Assembly (NCBI GenBank): GCA_030684935.1
Contig: JAUXXH010000044.1
Coordinates: 1-40,720, forward strand
Origin: Pseudolabrys sp.
GTDB taxonomy: Bacteria > Pseudomonadota > Alphaproteobacteria > Rhizobiales > Xanthobacteraceae
DNA: 40,720 nt
Reading direction: 5' to 3'
The position numbers were made by a program, and so were the translations under genes. The notes below the pieces were generated by a model, which saw only the letters and a list, made by a program, of their open reading frames with translations, was not told where the DNA came from and did not search any database. Positions 24,127 to 31,990 of this stretch are shown piece by piece. Position 1 is the first letter of the stretch. The number at the start of each line of letters is the position of its first letter.

Positions 24127-24215
24127 GTCCCGGGCGCAGTGCAGCGTGAGCGAAGCGAACGGTGCACTGCTGAACCGGGACCCCGGGTCTGCGGCGCACT
24201 GCGCCGCGCCCGGGG
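24127..24215. repeat. Composite palindromic repeat after the CAP gene
   Basis: GTCCCGG (24127-24133) pairs with CCGGGAC (24175-24181), enclosing GCAGTGCA/TGCACTGC-like arms. This is followed by CCCCGGG/CCCGGGG (24181-24187/24209-24215) around the perfect hairpin GCGGCGCA-C-TGCGCCGC (24191-24207). It resembles the GTCCCGG...CCGGGAC class of dispersed repeats common in Bradyrhizobium relatives. It separates convergent genes and may double as a bidirectional terminator. Confidence 0.82.
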
Positions 24216-24229
24216 AAAGCAGCCACGCC

Positions 24230-24508
24230 TCAGGTCGCCGTCGCCACCTTCAGTCCGCCATCGGCCGGCAGCGCGTCGGGCCTGGTGTCCGCCTTCGCTT
24301 CCGCCTTTGCTTCATCCTTGGCCTCTTTCCGCGCATCGGCGAGCCCCAGTTCCTTGCGCACGGTCTCGCAATTGTCGCCGACCTTGGCGATCGCCGCGGC
24401 GATCTGGTCGCGCGAGTGGCCGAGCTTCTTGGTCCAGTGCCGGGCGACGCTGTCGTCGGCAAGGTCGATCCGGTGCCGGTCCGGCTTGGTCCTGGAAACA
24501 TGGGTCAT
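24230..24508 (-). CDS. DUF3606 domain-containing protein
   Basis: This 92-residue protein contains DRHRIDLADDSVARHWTKKL followed by GHSRDQIAAAIAKVGDNCETVRKEL. This is the DUF3606 pattern, a short helical domain of unknown function common in Rhizobiales. A charged tail of (EAK/DEAK) repeats follows and ends VATAT. The start is ATG 24508 with AGGA upstream. The frame is open to 24688, but that extension reads as non-coding Arg/Pro-rich sequence. It is convergent with the CAP gene across a palindromic repeat. Confidence 0.85.
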   Translation of the reverse strand: MTHVSRTKPDRHRIDLADDSVARHWTKKLGHSRDQIAAAIAKVGDNCETVRKELGLADARKEAKDEAKAEAKADTRPDALPADGGLKVATAT

Positions 24509-24609
24509 CGCGGGGTCCTGCTCGGCCGGCCGTGGTGGAAGGCGTTCAATAGGCACCAACGCGAAGCCGGCCGATCGGTTCACCGCCCGCGGTGAAAAAC
24601 CGCCGGCCG

Positions 24610-24921
24610 CTACTTCTTCTCCAGCAAAAGCGTGCCCTTCTGCCCGATCACCCGCTGCGCCGCGGCGGCGAATTTCGCCAGCAGCCACGGCAGCGTCACC
24701 TCCAGCCGCACGCCGGTCTCGCCGACGTCGATGATGCCGCTGGCGCGCTGGCCCAGCGCCTTGACGCCGAAGGTCAGCCGGTCGCCGTCCCAGGTCTCAT
24801 TTTCCAGCGTCAGCAGCGCGGCGAATTCGCCCTTGGCGCGGCCGAGGCCGTCGCGGATGCGGCGCAGCGCCTCCTCCTTGCCGAGGCGGTGGGGGATGAC
24901 AACGATGAGCGGTTCCGACAT
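24610..24921 (-). CDS. Polyhydroxyalkanoic acid system family protein
   Basis: This 103-residue protein begins MSEPLIVVIPHRLGKEEAL and continues with RIRDGLGRA, WDGDRLTFGVKALGQ and SGIIDVGETGVRLEVTLPWLL, ending LLLEKK. It matches the PHA_gran_rgn family of small proteins associated with polyhydroxyalkanoate granules or their regulation. The precise role is not known. No phaC or phasin gene is in this window. ATG 24921 is chosen over an in-frame ATG at 24951 because family members begin with the IVVIPH strand. It lies 101 bp upstream of the DUF3606 gene on the same strand. Confidence 0.85.
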   Translation of the reverse strand: MSEPLIVVIPHRLGKEEALRRIRDGLGRAKGEFAALLTLENETWDGDRLTFGVKALGQRASGIIDVGETGVRLEVTLPWLLAKFAAAAQRVIGQKGTLLLEKK

Positions 24922-25050
24922 CGCGCAGGGTCCTTCCGGTTGCCCCCGCATGTAAGGACGATGGCGGCGCGGGAAAAGAGGCGGAACCGGCGCTGCCGGC
25001 GCGCCCGGTTTGCGCTAGAACCAGAGGCGCCAGCCACCGAAGGATGCCTC

Positions 25051-25476
25051 ATGCCGCTCTCCGACACGCTGAAGACGCTGATCCGCAACACCTGGGACGA
25101 CGGCTACCCCTGCCTGGTCGCCACCACCGGGCCGCAGGGGCCGAACCTCACCCCCAAAGGCAGCATGATCGTGTTCGACGACCAGCATCTGGCCTGGTGG
25201 GAGCGCTCCAAGCGGCTGGTGCTGGAAAACCTCGGCCACGACGCCCGCGTCTGCATCATGTATGCGAATTTCAAGGCGCAGCGCGACGGCGTGCTGGAAT
25301 CCGGCTTCCTGCGCTTCTTCGGCACCGTGGTGCTGCACGAGAGCGGCCCGGTGCGGGAGGCGATTTTCGCCAAACTGGTGCCGCGCGAGCAGACCCATGT
25401 GGGCGCCGAGACGGGCATCGGCGCACTGGTCAAAATCGACAAGGCGATCGATATCCGCGGCAAGCCGATTCTGTAA
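25051..25476 (+). CDS. Pyridoxamine 5'-phosphate oxidase-like (PNPOx) family protein
   Basis: This 141-residue split-barrel flavoprotein-like protein has DGYPCLVATTGPQGPNLTPKG, then SMIVFDDQHLAWWERSK, VCIMYANF, LRFFGTV and a conserved C-terminal ALVKIDKA. It has the general PNPOx-like fold that binds FMN or F420/haem in different subfamilies. The short form with a TPKGS segment suggests a general flavin-reductase-like or detoxification role, not true PdxH, which is longer. ATG 25051 lies behind AAGGA. It is divergent from the PHA-type gene. Confidence 0.85.
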   Translation: MPLSDTLKTLIRNTWDDGYPCLVATTGPQGPNLTPKGSMIVFDDQHLAWWERSKRLVLENLGHDARVCIMYANFKAQRDGVLESGFLRFFGTVVLHESGPVREAIFAKLVPREQTHVGAETGIGALVKIDKAIDIRGKPIL

Positions 25477-25635
25477 CGGGCGACCGCAGATTGCGACAAG
25501 TTCCGGGGGCGGATTGCGGCGCAATTAAGCACAGCGCCAGCCTCTTTACTTAAAGCCAATTTGTCGCGTGGCCACAATGCCGCCCTGTGCGTTGATATGA
25601 TACAATTGTCTCGTTCGGGGTTTGGAGTTTTACCG

Positions 25636-26400
25636 ATGCGCCACCGTTTTCTCGCGCTGTTCGCCGCGGCGATGCTGTCGTTTGGCTTCGTCCTGCCGGC
25701 GCAGGCCGCGCTGCTGATCACCGTTGACAAGACGGCGCAGCGCATGACGGTTGAACTGGACGGCGCCGAGCTGTTCAACTGGCCGGTGTCGACCGGCATT
25801 CGCGGCCACGACACGCCGGTAGGCGAGTTCAAGCCGTTCCGCATGGAGGCCGACCACTACAGCCGCGAGTGGGACGACGCGCCGATGCCGCATTCGATCT
25901 TCTTCACCATGAACGGCCACGCCATTCACGGCACCGATCACGTCAAGGCGCTCGGCGCCCCGGCCTCGAAAGGCTGCGTGCGGCTGTCGCGCGCCAATGC
26001 CAAGATTTTGTTCGACCTGGTGCGGCAGGAGAAGATGGCCAACACCAAGGTGGTGCTGCGCGGCACGCTCCCGGAGACAGCGCCGGCGGTGGCGCGGCGC
26101 AACGCGCCGGCGGCGACGGCCAACGCCAGTGCCGACGATATCGAGGTGGTGGATGACGATGGCTTCGTGTCGGTGATGCCGGCCGCGCCGCGCCGCCGCG
26201 TCGTGGTGCGCGAGAACTGGCGCGAGTATAATGACGGCCAGCGCTACTACTATTACCGCGCGCCGCCGCCGCAATACGTGCAACCGCAGCAGCGCTATGT
26301 GCAGCCGCGCTACGCCCAGCCGCAATACGTGCCCCGGCAATATGCGCCGCGCACGCAATATTATGTACAACCCGACCCGTATTATCCGTACCGGCGCTAA
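25636..26400 (+). CDS. L,D-transpeptidase (YkuD domain), exported
   Basis: This 254-residue protein has a signal peptide (LALFAAAMLSFGFVLPAQA) and a YkuD catalytic domain. Its catalytic motif has H98 in HGTDHVKALG and C114/R116 in SKGCVRL, carrying SKGC instead of the usual SHGC. Such enzymes form 3-3 cross-links in peptidoglycan or attach beta-barrel proteins to it. The C-terminal 60 residues are a low-complexity Tyr/Gln/Pro/Arg tail made of units like QRYVQPRYAQPQYV. ATG 25636 follows GGAG at good spacing. Its stop overlaps that of the convergent Sel1 gene by 3-4 bases. Confidence 0.93.
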   Translation: MRHRFLALFAAAMLSFGFVLPAQAALLITVDKTAQRMTVELDGAELFNWPVSTGIRGHDTPVGEFKPFRMEADHYSREWDDAPMPHSIFFTMNGHAIHGTDHVKALGAPASKGCVRLSRANAKILFDLVRQEKMANTKVVLRGTLPETAPAVARRNAPAATANASADDIEVVDDDGFVSVMPAAPRRRVVVRENWREYNDGQRYYYYRAPPPQYVQPQQRYVQPRYAQPQYVPRQYAPRTQYYVQPDPYYPYRR

Positions 26401-27389
26401 TGCGCGCCTGCGCCGAACAGCGCGACCGGCAGCCGGGTGACCGACTGCCGCAGCGCGCGCCAGCGCGCCGACTGCTCCCGCGCCAGCACATCGTCGAGCG
26501 CCGCCGCCGCGCCGGGATAATTCTTCGCCGTGGCGCGCGCCAGCCACACTTTGGCCGCGGCGAGATCGGCCGGCCCGCCGCGACCCAAGGCCAGCGCCCG
26601 CCCATAGGCAAAGAGATCGGCCGGGTTGTCGCTCGCGGTCGCCCGCAGCAGGGCGCGACGGCCGACGGTCTGAAGCTCCGGCTCCGGCCGCGCCAGCAGC
26701 GCCGCCGCGGCGTCGCGGCAGAAATCCGCCGGCGCGCTGTCGACCGCGCGCTGGAAGCGGAACGCCGCTTCCTTGATCTCCCCCGCCGTCGCGAGAAAGC
26801 GGCCGAGATGGTAGCTGCCGCGGAAACATCCGCCGTTGGCCGCGCGGCGATACCAGCGGATCGCGGATGGCATGTTGACGCGGCCCCGCCAGCCCTGCTC
26901 GCGGCAAACGCCGATCAGGTTCATCGACTTGGCATGACCGCGCCGCGCCGCGCACACCAGCAGCGACAGCGCCTCGCGCACATCCGGGGCCACGCCCTCG
27001 CCTTTCAGCAGCAGCGTGGCGAGGTTGAAGCGCGCCCAGTCATGGCCCTTGTCAGCAGCCTGGCGAAACCAGCGCGCCGCCTCGGCGGGATCGGGCGCAA
27101 CGCCCCATCCCCGCTCGTAACAACGCCCGACCATGTTGATGCCGTCGAGATGGCCGGACGAGGCGGCGATCCGAAACCATCGCAGGGCCGCGGCCGGATC
27201 GGCGGCGACGTGGCGGCCGTCGAGCAGCATCTGGCCCCACATCGCCTGCGCCTCGGCATAGCCGTTGACGGCGGCGGCATAGATCCAGCGCGCCGCTTCC
27301 TCCGGTCCGGCCGCCAGCCTGGCGCGCAGGTCATCGGCGCTCATGCGCTCCAAGGTGGTCCGGTAGATCCGGTCGCCGGCCATTCTCAC
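26397..27389 (-). CDS. Sel1-like repeat protein in the iron-uptake operon
   Basis: This 330-residue protein is made largely of Sel1-type 36-residue repeats, seen as (A)ARWIYAAAVNGYAEAQAMWG, AALRWFRIAASSGHLDGINMVG, ARWFRQAADKGHDWARFNLA and later copies. There is no signal peptide. Such repeats mediate protein-protein contacts. It starts at GTG 27389, overlapping the dioxygenase stop as GTGA, or at ATG 27383. A Sel1 protein immediately after a PKHD dioxygenase and a siderophore receptor is an arrangement I recall from the piuA-piuC type loci, so a role in iron-limited growth is likely but not defined. Confidence 0.88.
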   Translation of the reverse strand: MRMAGDRIYRTTLERMSADDLRARLAAGPEEAARWIYAAAVNGYAEAQAMWGQMLLDGRHVAADPAAALRWFRIAASSGHLDGINMVGRCYERGWGVAPDPAEAARWFRQAADKGHDWARFNLATLLLKGEGVAPDVREALSLLVCAARRGHAKSMNLIGVCREQGWRGRVNMPSAIRWYRRAANGGCFRGSYHLGRFLATAGEIKEAAFRFQRAVDSAPADFCRDAAAALLARPEPELQTVGRRALLRATASDNPADLFAYGRALALGRGGPADLAAAKVWLARATAKNYPGAAAALDDVLAREQSARWRALRQSVTRLPVALFGAGAH

Positions 27390-28069
27390 ATGTCCGCCCA
27401 GCGCCGCAGCAGGTTGTGATAGTGGCTGGTAAGCGCCACCGCGGCGCGATCGTTGTCGGTCAGCTTCTGGCGAACCTGGATGATCGCCATGTCGAGTTCG
27501 TGAAGCTGGGTGCGCTGGCCGTCGTCGCGGATCATCGATTGCGTCCAGAAGAACGACGACCAGCGGCTGCCGCGCGTGATCGGCGTCACATTGTGCAGGC
27601 TGGTGGCGGGATAGATGATGATATCGCCGGCCGGCAGCTTGACGCTGTGCGAACCGTAGGTGTCCTCGACCACCAGTTCGCCGCCGTCGTAATCCTCCGG
27701 CTCGGTCAGAAACAACGTCGACGAGACGTCGGCGCGCAGGCGCATGTTGGCCCCCGGCACGGCGCGGATGGCGCCGTCGACATGGGCCTCGAACTTCATC
27801 CCGGCGTCATAGCGGTTGAACATCGGCGGCAGGACGCGCAGCGGCAGCACCGCCGAGGTGAACATCGGCGCGCGGCCCAGCGCGCGCAGGATGATGTCGC
27901 CGGCCTGCATCGCCTCGGCCGAGCCTTCGGGAATCTGCAGATTGAACTTGGCATTGGCCGCCTGTTCGCCGGCGGTGGTCTTGCCGTCGACCCACGGCGA
28001 GGATTCGAGAATGGCGCGGCACTGCGCCACTTCGTCCTTGCTCAGCAAACCCGGAATACGAACCAGCAT
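27386..28069 (-). CDS. PKHD-type Fe(II)/2-oxoglutarate dioxygenase (PiuC/YbiX family)
   Basis: This 227-residue protein starts MLVRIPGLLSKDEVAQCRAI, as in PiuC/YbiX. The facial triad is H96-x-D98 (FEAHVDG) and H159 (TSLHNVTP), with the 2-oxoglutarate-binding arginine R169 in TRGSRW. The family is iron-repressed and genetically linked to TonB-dependent siderophore receptors; its substrate is not firmly known. It lies 146 bp downstream of the receptor gene with a hairpin in between, and overlaps the Sel1 gene by 4 bp. Confidence 0.93.
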   Translation of the reverse strand: MLVRIPGLLSKDEVAQCRAILESSPWVDGKTTAGEQAANAKFNLQIPEGSAEAMQAGDIILRALGRAPMFTSAVLPLRVLPPMFNRYDAGMKFEAHVDGAIRAVPGANMRLRADVSSTLFLTEPEDYDGGELVVEDTYGSHSVKLPAGDIIIYPATSLHNVTPITRGSRWSSFFWTQSMIRDDGQRTQLHELDMAIIQVRQKLTDNDRAAVALTSHYHNLLRRWADM

Positions 28070-28130
28070 GTCTCAAATCCGTGCCATCGCGTGGCGTTGG
28101 AAAGCATCGGGACATAAGCCCGAACAACGA

Positions 28131-28166
28131 CACGGAGAGGGCTCCGTTTCCGGACCCCTCTCCGTG
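28131..28166 (-). terminator. Strong hairpin between receptor and dioxygenase genes
   Basis: CACGGAGAGGG (28131-28141) and CCCTCTCCGTG (28156-28166) are perfect 11-bp arms with a 14-base loop. No long T-run follows on the minus strand. It may be a partial terminator or an RNA-stabilising element that lets the receptor mRNA exceed that of the dioxygenase. Confidence 0.6.
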
Positions 28167-28215
28167 CCGCAAGCGTCCGCCGCAGGCAGATGGTGAAAAC
28201 TGCGGCGGCCCGCGG

Positions 28216-30552
28216 TTACCAGCGGACGCCGGCCGTCAGCGTGACGGTGCGGCCCGCACCGACGACGGCACGGTTGCCGAAGGCGGTGTCGTAATAGAGT
28301 TCGTCGGTGAGGTTGTAGGCGTTCAGCGCGAACCGGTATTTGCCGATCTCGTACGACACCAGGCCGTTGTAGATCAGGCTCGACGGAATAATGGCGGTGT
28401 TCTGGCTGTTGACGAAATACTCGCCAGTGTAGAACACGCCGCCGCCGACCAGCAGCTTGCCCGGCAGGCTCATCAGCGGCGCCACGTCATAGGTGGTCCA
28501 GAGCGATGCCGCATGCTCGGGCACGAACGAGACCCGGTTACCGACGGTCGCCGCATTGGCCGGGGTTGCCGACAGGATTTCGCTCTGCATGTAGGCGTAG
28601 GCGAGCTGCACGGTCCAGGCGTCGGTGATCTTGCCGGTGGCGCCGAGTTCGACACCCTGCACGCGCTGGGTCTCGTTGGTCTGGACGAGGTCGCCGGTGG
28701 TCGGATCGGTTTGCACCGAATTGCCTTTGGTGACGCGGAACAACGCGCCGGTCAGGCCGAGCCGGCCGCCGAGCAGGTTGATCTTGGCGCCTGCCTCCCA
28801 GAGGTCGTTCTGCTCGGGCTCGAGCGTAGCGTTGCCGATGGCGTTGGGATCGGCGACGAACTGGCCGGCGAGGTTGGAATAGGAACGCGCCCAGGTGAGG
28901 TAGTAGGTCTGCTGCTTGGTCGGCTCCCAGATCGCGCTGGCCTTCGGGCTGGCCAGCGTATCACCGGCCGACAGCGTCGCATTCGGCACGCCGTTGGTGA
29001 CGGTCTGGTACGAGCTGTTGGTGCGATCGAGGCGAACGCCGCCCAGCAGCGAGAACTGATCGGTGAACCAGACGCGGTCGCTGGCGAACACCGCGGCGGT
29101 GGTGCCGCTCGCTTCGCGCGTCGAGTTCGTTTCCAGAATCGAATACGTCGCGTCGAAGCTCGGCTGCGCGATGGTGCCCGGCACCTTGGCCGACGAGTTC
29201 GCCAGGTCGGTGCGGTTGTTGGTCTGATAGAAAAGGTCGAGGCCGACGATCAACTCATGGCGCAGCGGGCCGGTGTTGAACTTGCCGACGCCCGTGGTGA
29301 TGTTCTGCGCGCCCCAGGTCACCTGGCGGTAGCCGGCCGGGCCGCCGAACGCATAAGCGACGTTCTGGTTGCCGGCGGCGACGGCGTTGACGCAGGCCGG
29401 CGCCGGGCAGCTGGTGACCGATTGCGTGAAGTAGCGGTCATAGCGGGCGATGCGGGTGTCATTCGAAATCGTCAGCCAGCCGTTCACTTCCTTGTTGAAG
29501 CGCGCCGTGAACATGTCGACGCTGGTGTCATCGATATCGGTCGACTTGCCGTAGAAGTTCGAGCGGTTGACGCCGAATTCCGAAATCGGGCGGCCGGTCT
29601 GACCTGTCGGCGTGATGATCGCCTGCCCCATGTCCGGCACCCGGCGGCCGTCCTGGTGCATGTAGTTGAGGGTCAGCGTGGTATCGGTGCCGAGACCGAG
29701 GCCAACCGAACCAAGGACGCCCCAGCGGTCGCTGAACAGCCGGTCGCGGCCCTCGATGTCCTGATCGTGCCCCATCGCGACGATGCGCACCGCGGTGGTC
29801 GGGTTGATCTGGCGATTGACGTCCAGCACGCCGCGATACAGCGGGCCCATGCCGAGCGTGCCTTCGAAGTCGGTGAAGTTGCCGAGCTTGGCCTTCTTCA
29901 TCACGTTGTTGATGGCGCCGCCGGTGGTGCCGACGCCGAAGCTCTCCGACGACGGTCCTTTGAGAACCTGGATCTGCTCATAGGCGAAAGTGTCACGGAC
30001 ATAGGTGCCGAAATCGCGGAGGCCGTCGGTGTAGACATCGCCCTTGGCCTGGAAGCCGCGGATGCGGAACTGGTCGCCATTGACGCCGCCATTGCCCTCG
30101 CCGATCGCGACGGTCACGCCGGGCACATTGCGCAGCGCCTGATCCAGCGTCGTCACGCCCTGCTCCCGCAGCGTCTGCTGGTTGATGACGGTGACGGTCT
30201 GCGGAATGTCCTGCACCCGGCCAAGGCGCGACACCCCGGTATTGCTCTGCAGTGTGTTGTCGGGGCTGCCGGTCTGGTCGCCGGTGACGTCGATGGTCGG
30301 CAGCTGCACGCCGCTGCTGTCCTGCGCGGTCGCAGGCGCCGCCGCCATCAGCGAGGCCAAACCGACTGCCGTCAGAAGTAGCGAGCGGTTGCCTTGAAAC
30401 GGAATATTGGCCGGGTGCGCAATCTCGTCGTCAGTGAACGAATTATCGCAGGCACGCGCCGGGATTTGCTGGCCGGTCGATTTCAACACTTGCTGGATAT
30501 CGAACGGCAAGCCGACAGTCTCCGCAGCAATACTTGCAACAACTTTGTTCAT
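28216..30552 (-). CDS. TonB-dependent siderophore receptor (catecholate type, Fiu/PiuA-like)
   Basis: This 778-residue outer-membrane receptor has a plug domain from LPTIDVTGDQ through RVQDIPQTVTVINQQTLREQG and LDQALRNVPGVTVAIGEGNGG, then the beta-barrel, ending in aromatic W (LTAGVRW). The IPQTV and LRNVPGV segments place it with catecholate siderophore receptors. It imports ferric siderophores with energy from ExbB-ExbD-TonB, encoded divergently next door. The N-terminus is odd: about 53 polar residues precede the hydrophobic signal core (SLLLTAVGLASLMAAAPATA), with ATG 30552 behind GGGGA. A downstream non-ATG start is possible but has no clear ribosome site. Confidence 0.93.
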   Translation of the reverse strand: MNKVVASIAAETVGLPFDIQQVLKSTGQQIPARACDNSFTDDEIAHPANIPFQGNRSLLLTAVGLASLMAAAPATAQDSSGVQLPTIDVTGDQTGSPDNTLQSNTGVSRLGRVQDIPQTVTVINQQTLREQGVTTLDQALRNVPGVTVAIGEGNGGVNGDQFRIRGFQAKGDVYTDGLRDFGTYVRDTFAYEQIQVLKGPSSESFGVGTTGGAINNVMKKAKLGNFTDFEGTLGMGPLYRGVLDVNRQINPTTAVRIVAMGHDQDIEGRDRLFSDRWGVLGSVGLGLGTDTTLTLNYMHQDGRRVPDMGQAIITPTGQTGRPISEFGVNRSNFYGKSTDIDDTSVDMFTARFNKEVNGWLTISNDTRIARYDRYFTQSVTSCPAPACVNAVAAGNQNVAYAFGGPAGYRQVTWGAQNITTGVGKFNTGPLRHELIVGLDLFYQTNNRTDLANSSAKVPGTIAQPSFDATYSILETNSTREASGTTAAVFASDRVWFTDQFSLLGGVRLDRTNSSYQTVTNGVPNATLSAGDTLASPKASAIWEPTKQQTYYLTWARSYSNLAGQFVADPNAIGNATLEPEQNDLWEAGAKINLLGGRLGLTGALFRVTKGNSVQTDPTTGDLVQTNETQRVQGVELGATGKITDAWTVQLAYAYMQSEILSATPANAATVGNRVSFVPEHAASLWTTYDVAPLMSLPGKLLVGGGVFYTGEYFVNSQNTAIIPSSLIYNGLVSYEIGKYRFALNAYNLTDELYYDTAFGNRAVVGAGRTVTLTAGVRW

Positions 30553-30572
30553 CTTGCAGTCCCCAAGATATA

Positions 30573-30607
30573 ATTATACTTTAGAATTCTAATAATCACC
30601 GTGATTA
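30573..30607 (-). promoter_or_regulatory. Receptor promoter overlapped by two perfect palindromes
   Basis: On the minus strand a TATAAT box (30578..30573) lies 21 bp before the receptor ATG. TTAGAATTCTAA (30581-30592) is a 12-base perfect palindrome directly upstream of the -10 box. TAATCAC-C-GTGATTA (30593-30607) covers the -35 position. Binding at either site should block transcription, which fits iron-dependent repression. Confidence 0.6.
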
Positions 30608-30679
30608 CTAGCTTAGTAGTCGAACCACGTAATGTATTCGTCGTCAACAAGAGTCTGATTTCTCAAGAAAACTATTGAA

Positions 30680-30694
30680 TTAGAATACTTCTAA
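30680..30694. promoter_or_regulatory. Irr/ICE-like iron control box
   Basis: TTAGAA-TAC-TTCTAA is a perfect inverted repeat with a 3-base centre. It matches the TTAGAA-N3-TTCTAA form that I recall for the iron control element bound by Irr in Rhizobiales. The same half-sites occur with no spacer at 30581-30592. It sits between the divergent receptor and exbB genes. Confidence 0.65.
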
Positions 30695-30720
30695 ACGAAT
30701 GAATACTTTTTGGAATACTT
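30683..30720 (+). repeat. Three direct copies of GAATACTT
   Basis: GAATACTT occurs at 30683-30690, 30701-30708 and 30713-30720, with starts 18 and 12 bases apart. The first copy overlaps the ICE-like box. The spacing suggests repeated binding sites for a regulator. Confidence 0.7.
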
Positions 30721-30909
30721 AAAAAATGGAACATGCATCCTGTTTTCTGTTTTCAGGGCGGCAAAGGCTGGTATAGCTAGGCTGCGACCGGTCGAAGCGA
30801 CCCGCACGAATCGCGGTGTCGCCTGTGGGTCTTTCCTCGCCGGAAATGACGCCGCGTTGTTATATTGTTACATTCGGTACGCCGACGCGGATAAGGGACT
30901 TGGGTTGAA

Positions 30910-31983
30910 ATGCACTTTCATCGTCGCGGTATTGTCTGGCATCGCTCCCTCGCAGCCCTCCTCGCGCTCAGCGTGATGCTGGCCGGATCGGTCCCGCCGG
31001 CCGCAGCGCAAACAACGCCCGCGGCGCCGCCGGCAGCGGAGTCGGCCGCGCCCGCCCCGGCCGCTCCTGCACCCGCCCCCTCCGCGCAAGCACCGCCCCC
31101 GGAAACGCAAGCGCCGCCCGCGCCAACACCTTCGGCACCGACGCCCGACGCGCCCGCGGCCACCGATCAAGCCGTGCCCGCGCAGGAACCCGCGACGCCA
31201 GCGGCATCTCCCCTCGCCGAGACACTCAACCGGTCGGCTGCCCCGCCCGTGCCCGATGTCGCGCTGAAATTGCCGCGCGATCTGACGCCGTGGGGCATGT
31301 ACATGGCGGCCGACATCGTCGTGAAAGCGGTGATGATCGGCCTGGTGCTGGCCTCGGTCCTGACCTGGACGATCTGGCTGGCCAAGTCGATCGAGCTGAT
31401 GTTCGCGCGCCGCCGCATGCGCCAGACCATCGGCGCGCTCGGCCAGTCGCGGTCCTGGAGCGAGGCGCTCGCCAATGCGTCGTCCCGCAATGGCAACGCC
31501 GCCGCCATGGTGCGCGCCACCGACGCCGAGCTGAAACTCTCGGCCGACGCCATCTCGCCCGAGGGCGTCAAGGAACGCGTCGCCTCGCGGCTGTCGCGGA
31601 TCGAAGCCGCCGCCGGCCGCTCCATGATGCGCGGTACCGGCATCCTCGCCAGCATCGGCTCGACTGCGCCCTTCGTCGGCCTGTTCGGCACCGTCTGGGG
31701 CATCATGAACAGCTTCATCGGCATATCGAAGGCGCAGACAACCAATCTCGCCGTGGTCGCCCCCGGCATTGCCGAGGCGCTGCTGGCCACCGCGCTCGGA
31801 CTGGTGGCAGCCATTCCGGCCGTTGTGATGTATAATATGTTTTCGCGTTCGATCGCCGGCTACCGCGCGCAATATGCCGATGCCACGTCGGAAATCCTGC
31901 GCATCGTCAGCCGCGATCTCGACCGCGGCGCCTTCGACCAACGCCCGGCGGAGCGCCGCCGCACCGCCACCGCGGCAGAGTGA
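30910..31983 (+). CDS. exbB: ExbB proton-channel subunit with long Pro/Ala N-terminal region
   Basis: This 357-residue inner-membrane protein of the MotA/TolQ/ExbB family has a signal peptide (LAALLALSVMLAGSVPPAAAQ), then about 75 residues of Ala/Pro-rich periplasmic linker. Three spans follow, at about 135-157, 250-275 (STAPFVGLFGTVWGIMNSF) and 290-315 (EALLATALGLVAAIPAVVMYN). The last two carry the family's Thr/Ser channel residues. With ExbD it uses the proton gradient to energise TonB. The long form with an N-terminal extension is typical of alphaproteobacteria. It is first of exbB-exbD-tonB and divergent from the siderophore receptor. It starts at ATG 30910. Confidence 0.95.
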   Translation: MHFHRRGIVWHRSLAALLALSVMLAGSVPPAAAQTTPAAPPAAESAAPAPAAPAPAPSAQAPPPETQAPPAPTPSAPTPDAPAATDQAVPAQEPATPAASPLAETLNRSAAPPVPDVALKLPRDLTPWGMYMAADIVVKAVMIGLVLASVLTWTIWLAKSIELMFARRRMRQTIGALGQSRSWSEALANASSRNGNAAAMVRATDAELKLSADAISPEGVKERVASRLSRIEAAAGRSMMRGTGILASIGSTAPFVGLFGTVWGIMNSFIGISKAQTTNLAVVAPGIAEALLATALGLVAAIPAVVMYNMFSRSIAGYRAQYADATSEILRIVSRDLDRGAFDQRPAERRRTATAAE

Positions 31984-31990
31984 GTTACCG

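Larger units (their letters stand above)
30553..30909. other. Divergent control region of the iron-uptake genes
   Basis: These 357 bp separate the receptor (minus) from exbB (plus) and hold no gene. The 150 bp next to the receptor are strikingly AT-rich and contain two palindromes, an ICE-like box and three GAATACTT repeats, annotated separately. The exbB-proximal half returns to normal GC and has a TATATT at 30861-30866 without a good -35 partner. Confidence 0.7.

Noticed and set aside
28081..30381. 766-codon open frame on the plus strand
   Set aside because: Antisense to the TonB-dependent receptor, whose plug and barrel motifs are unmistakable.
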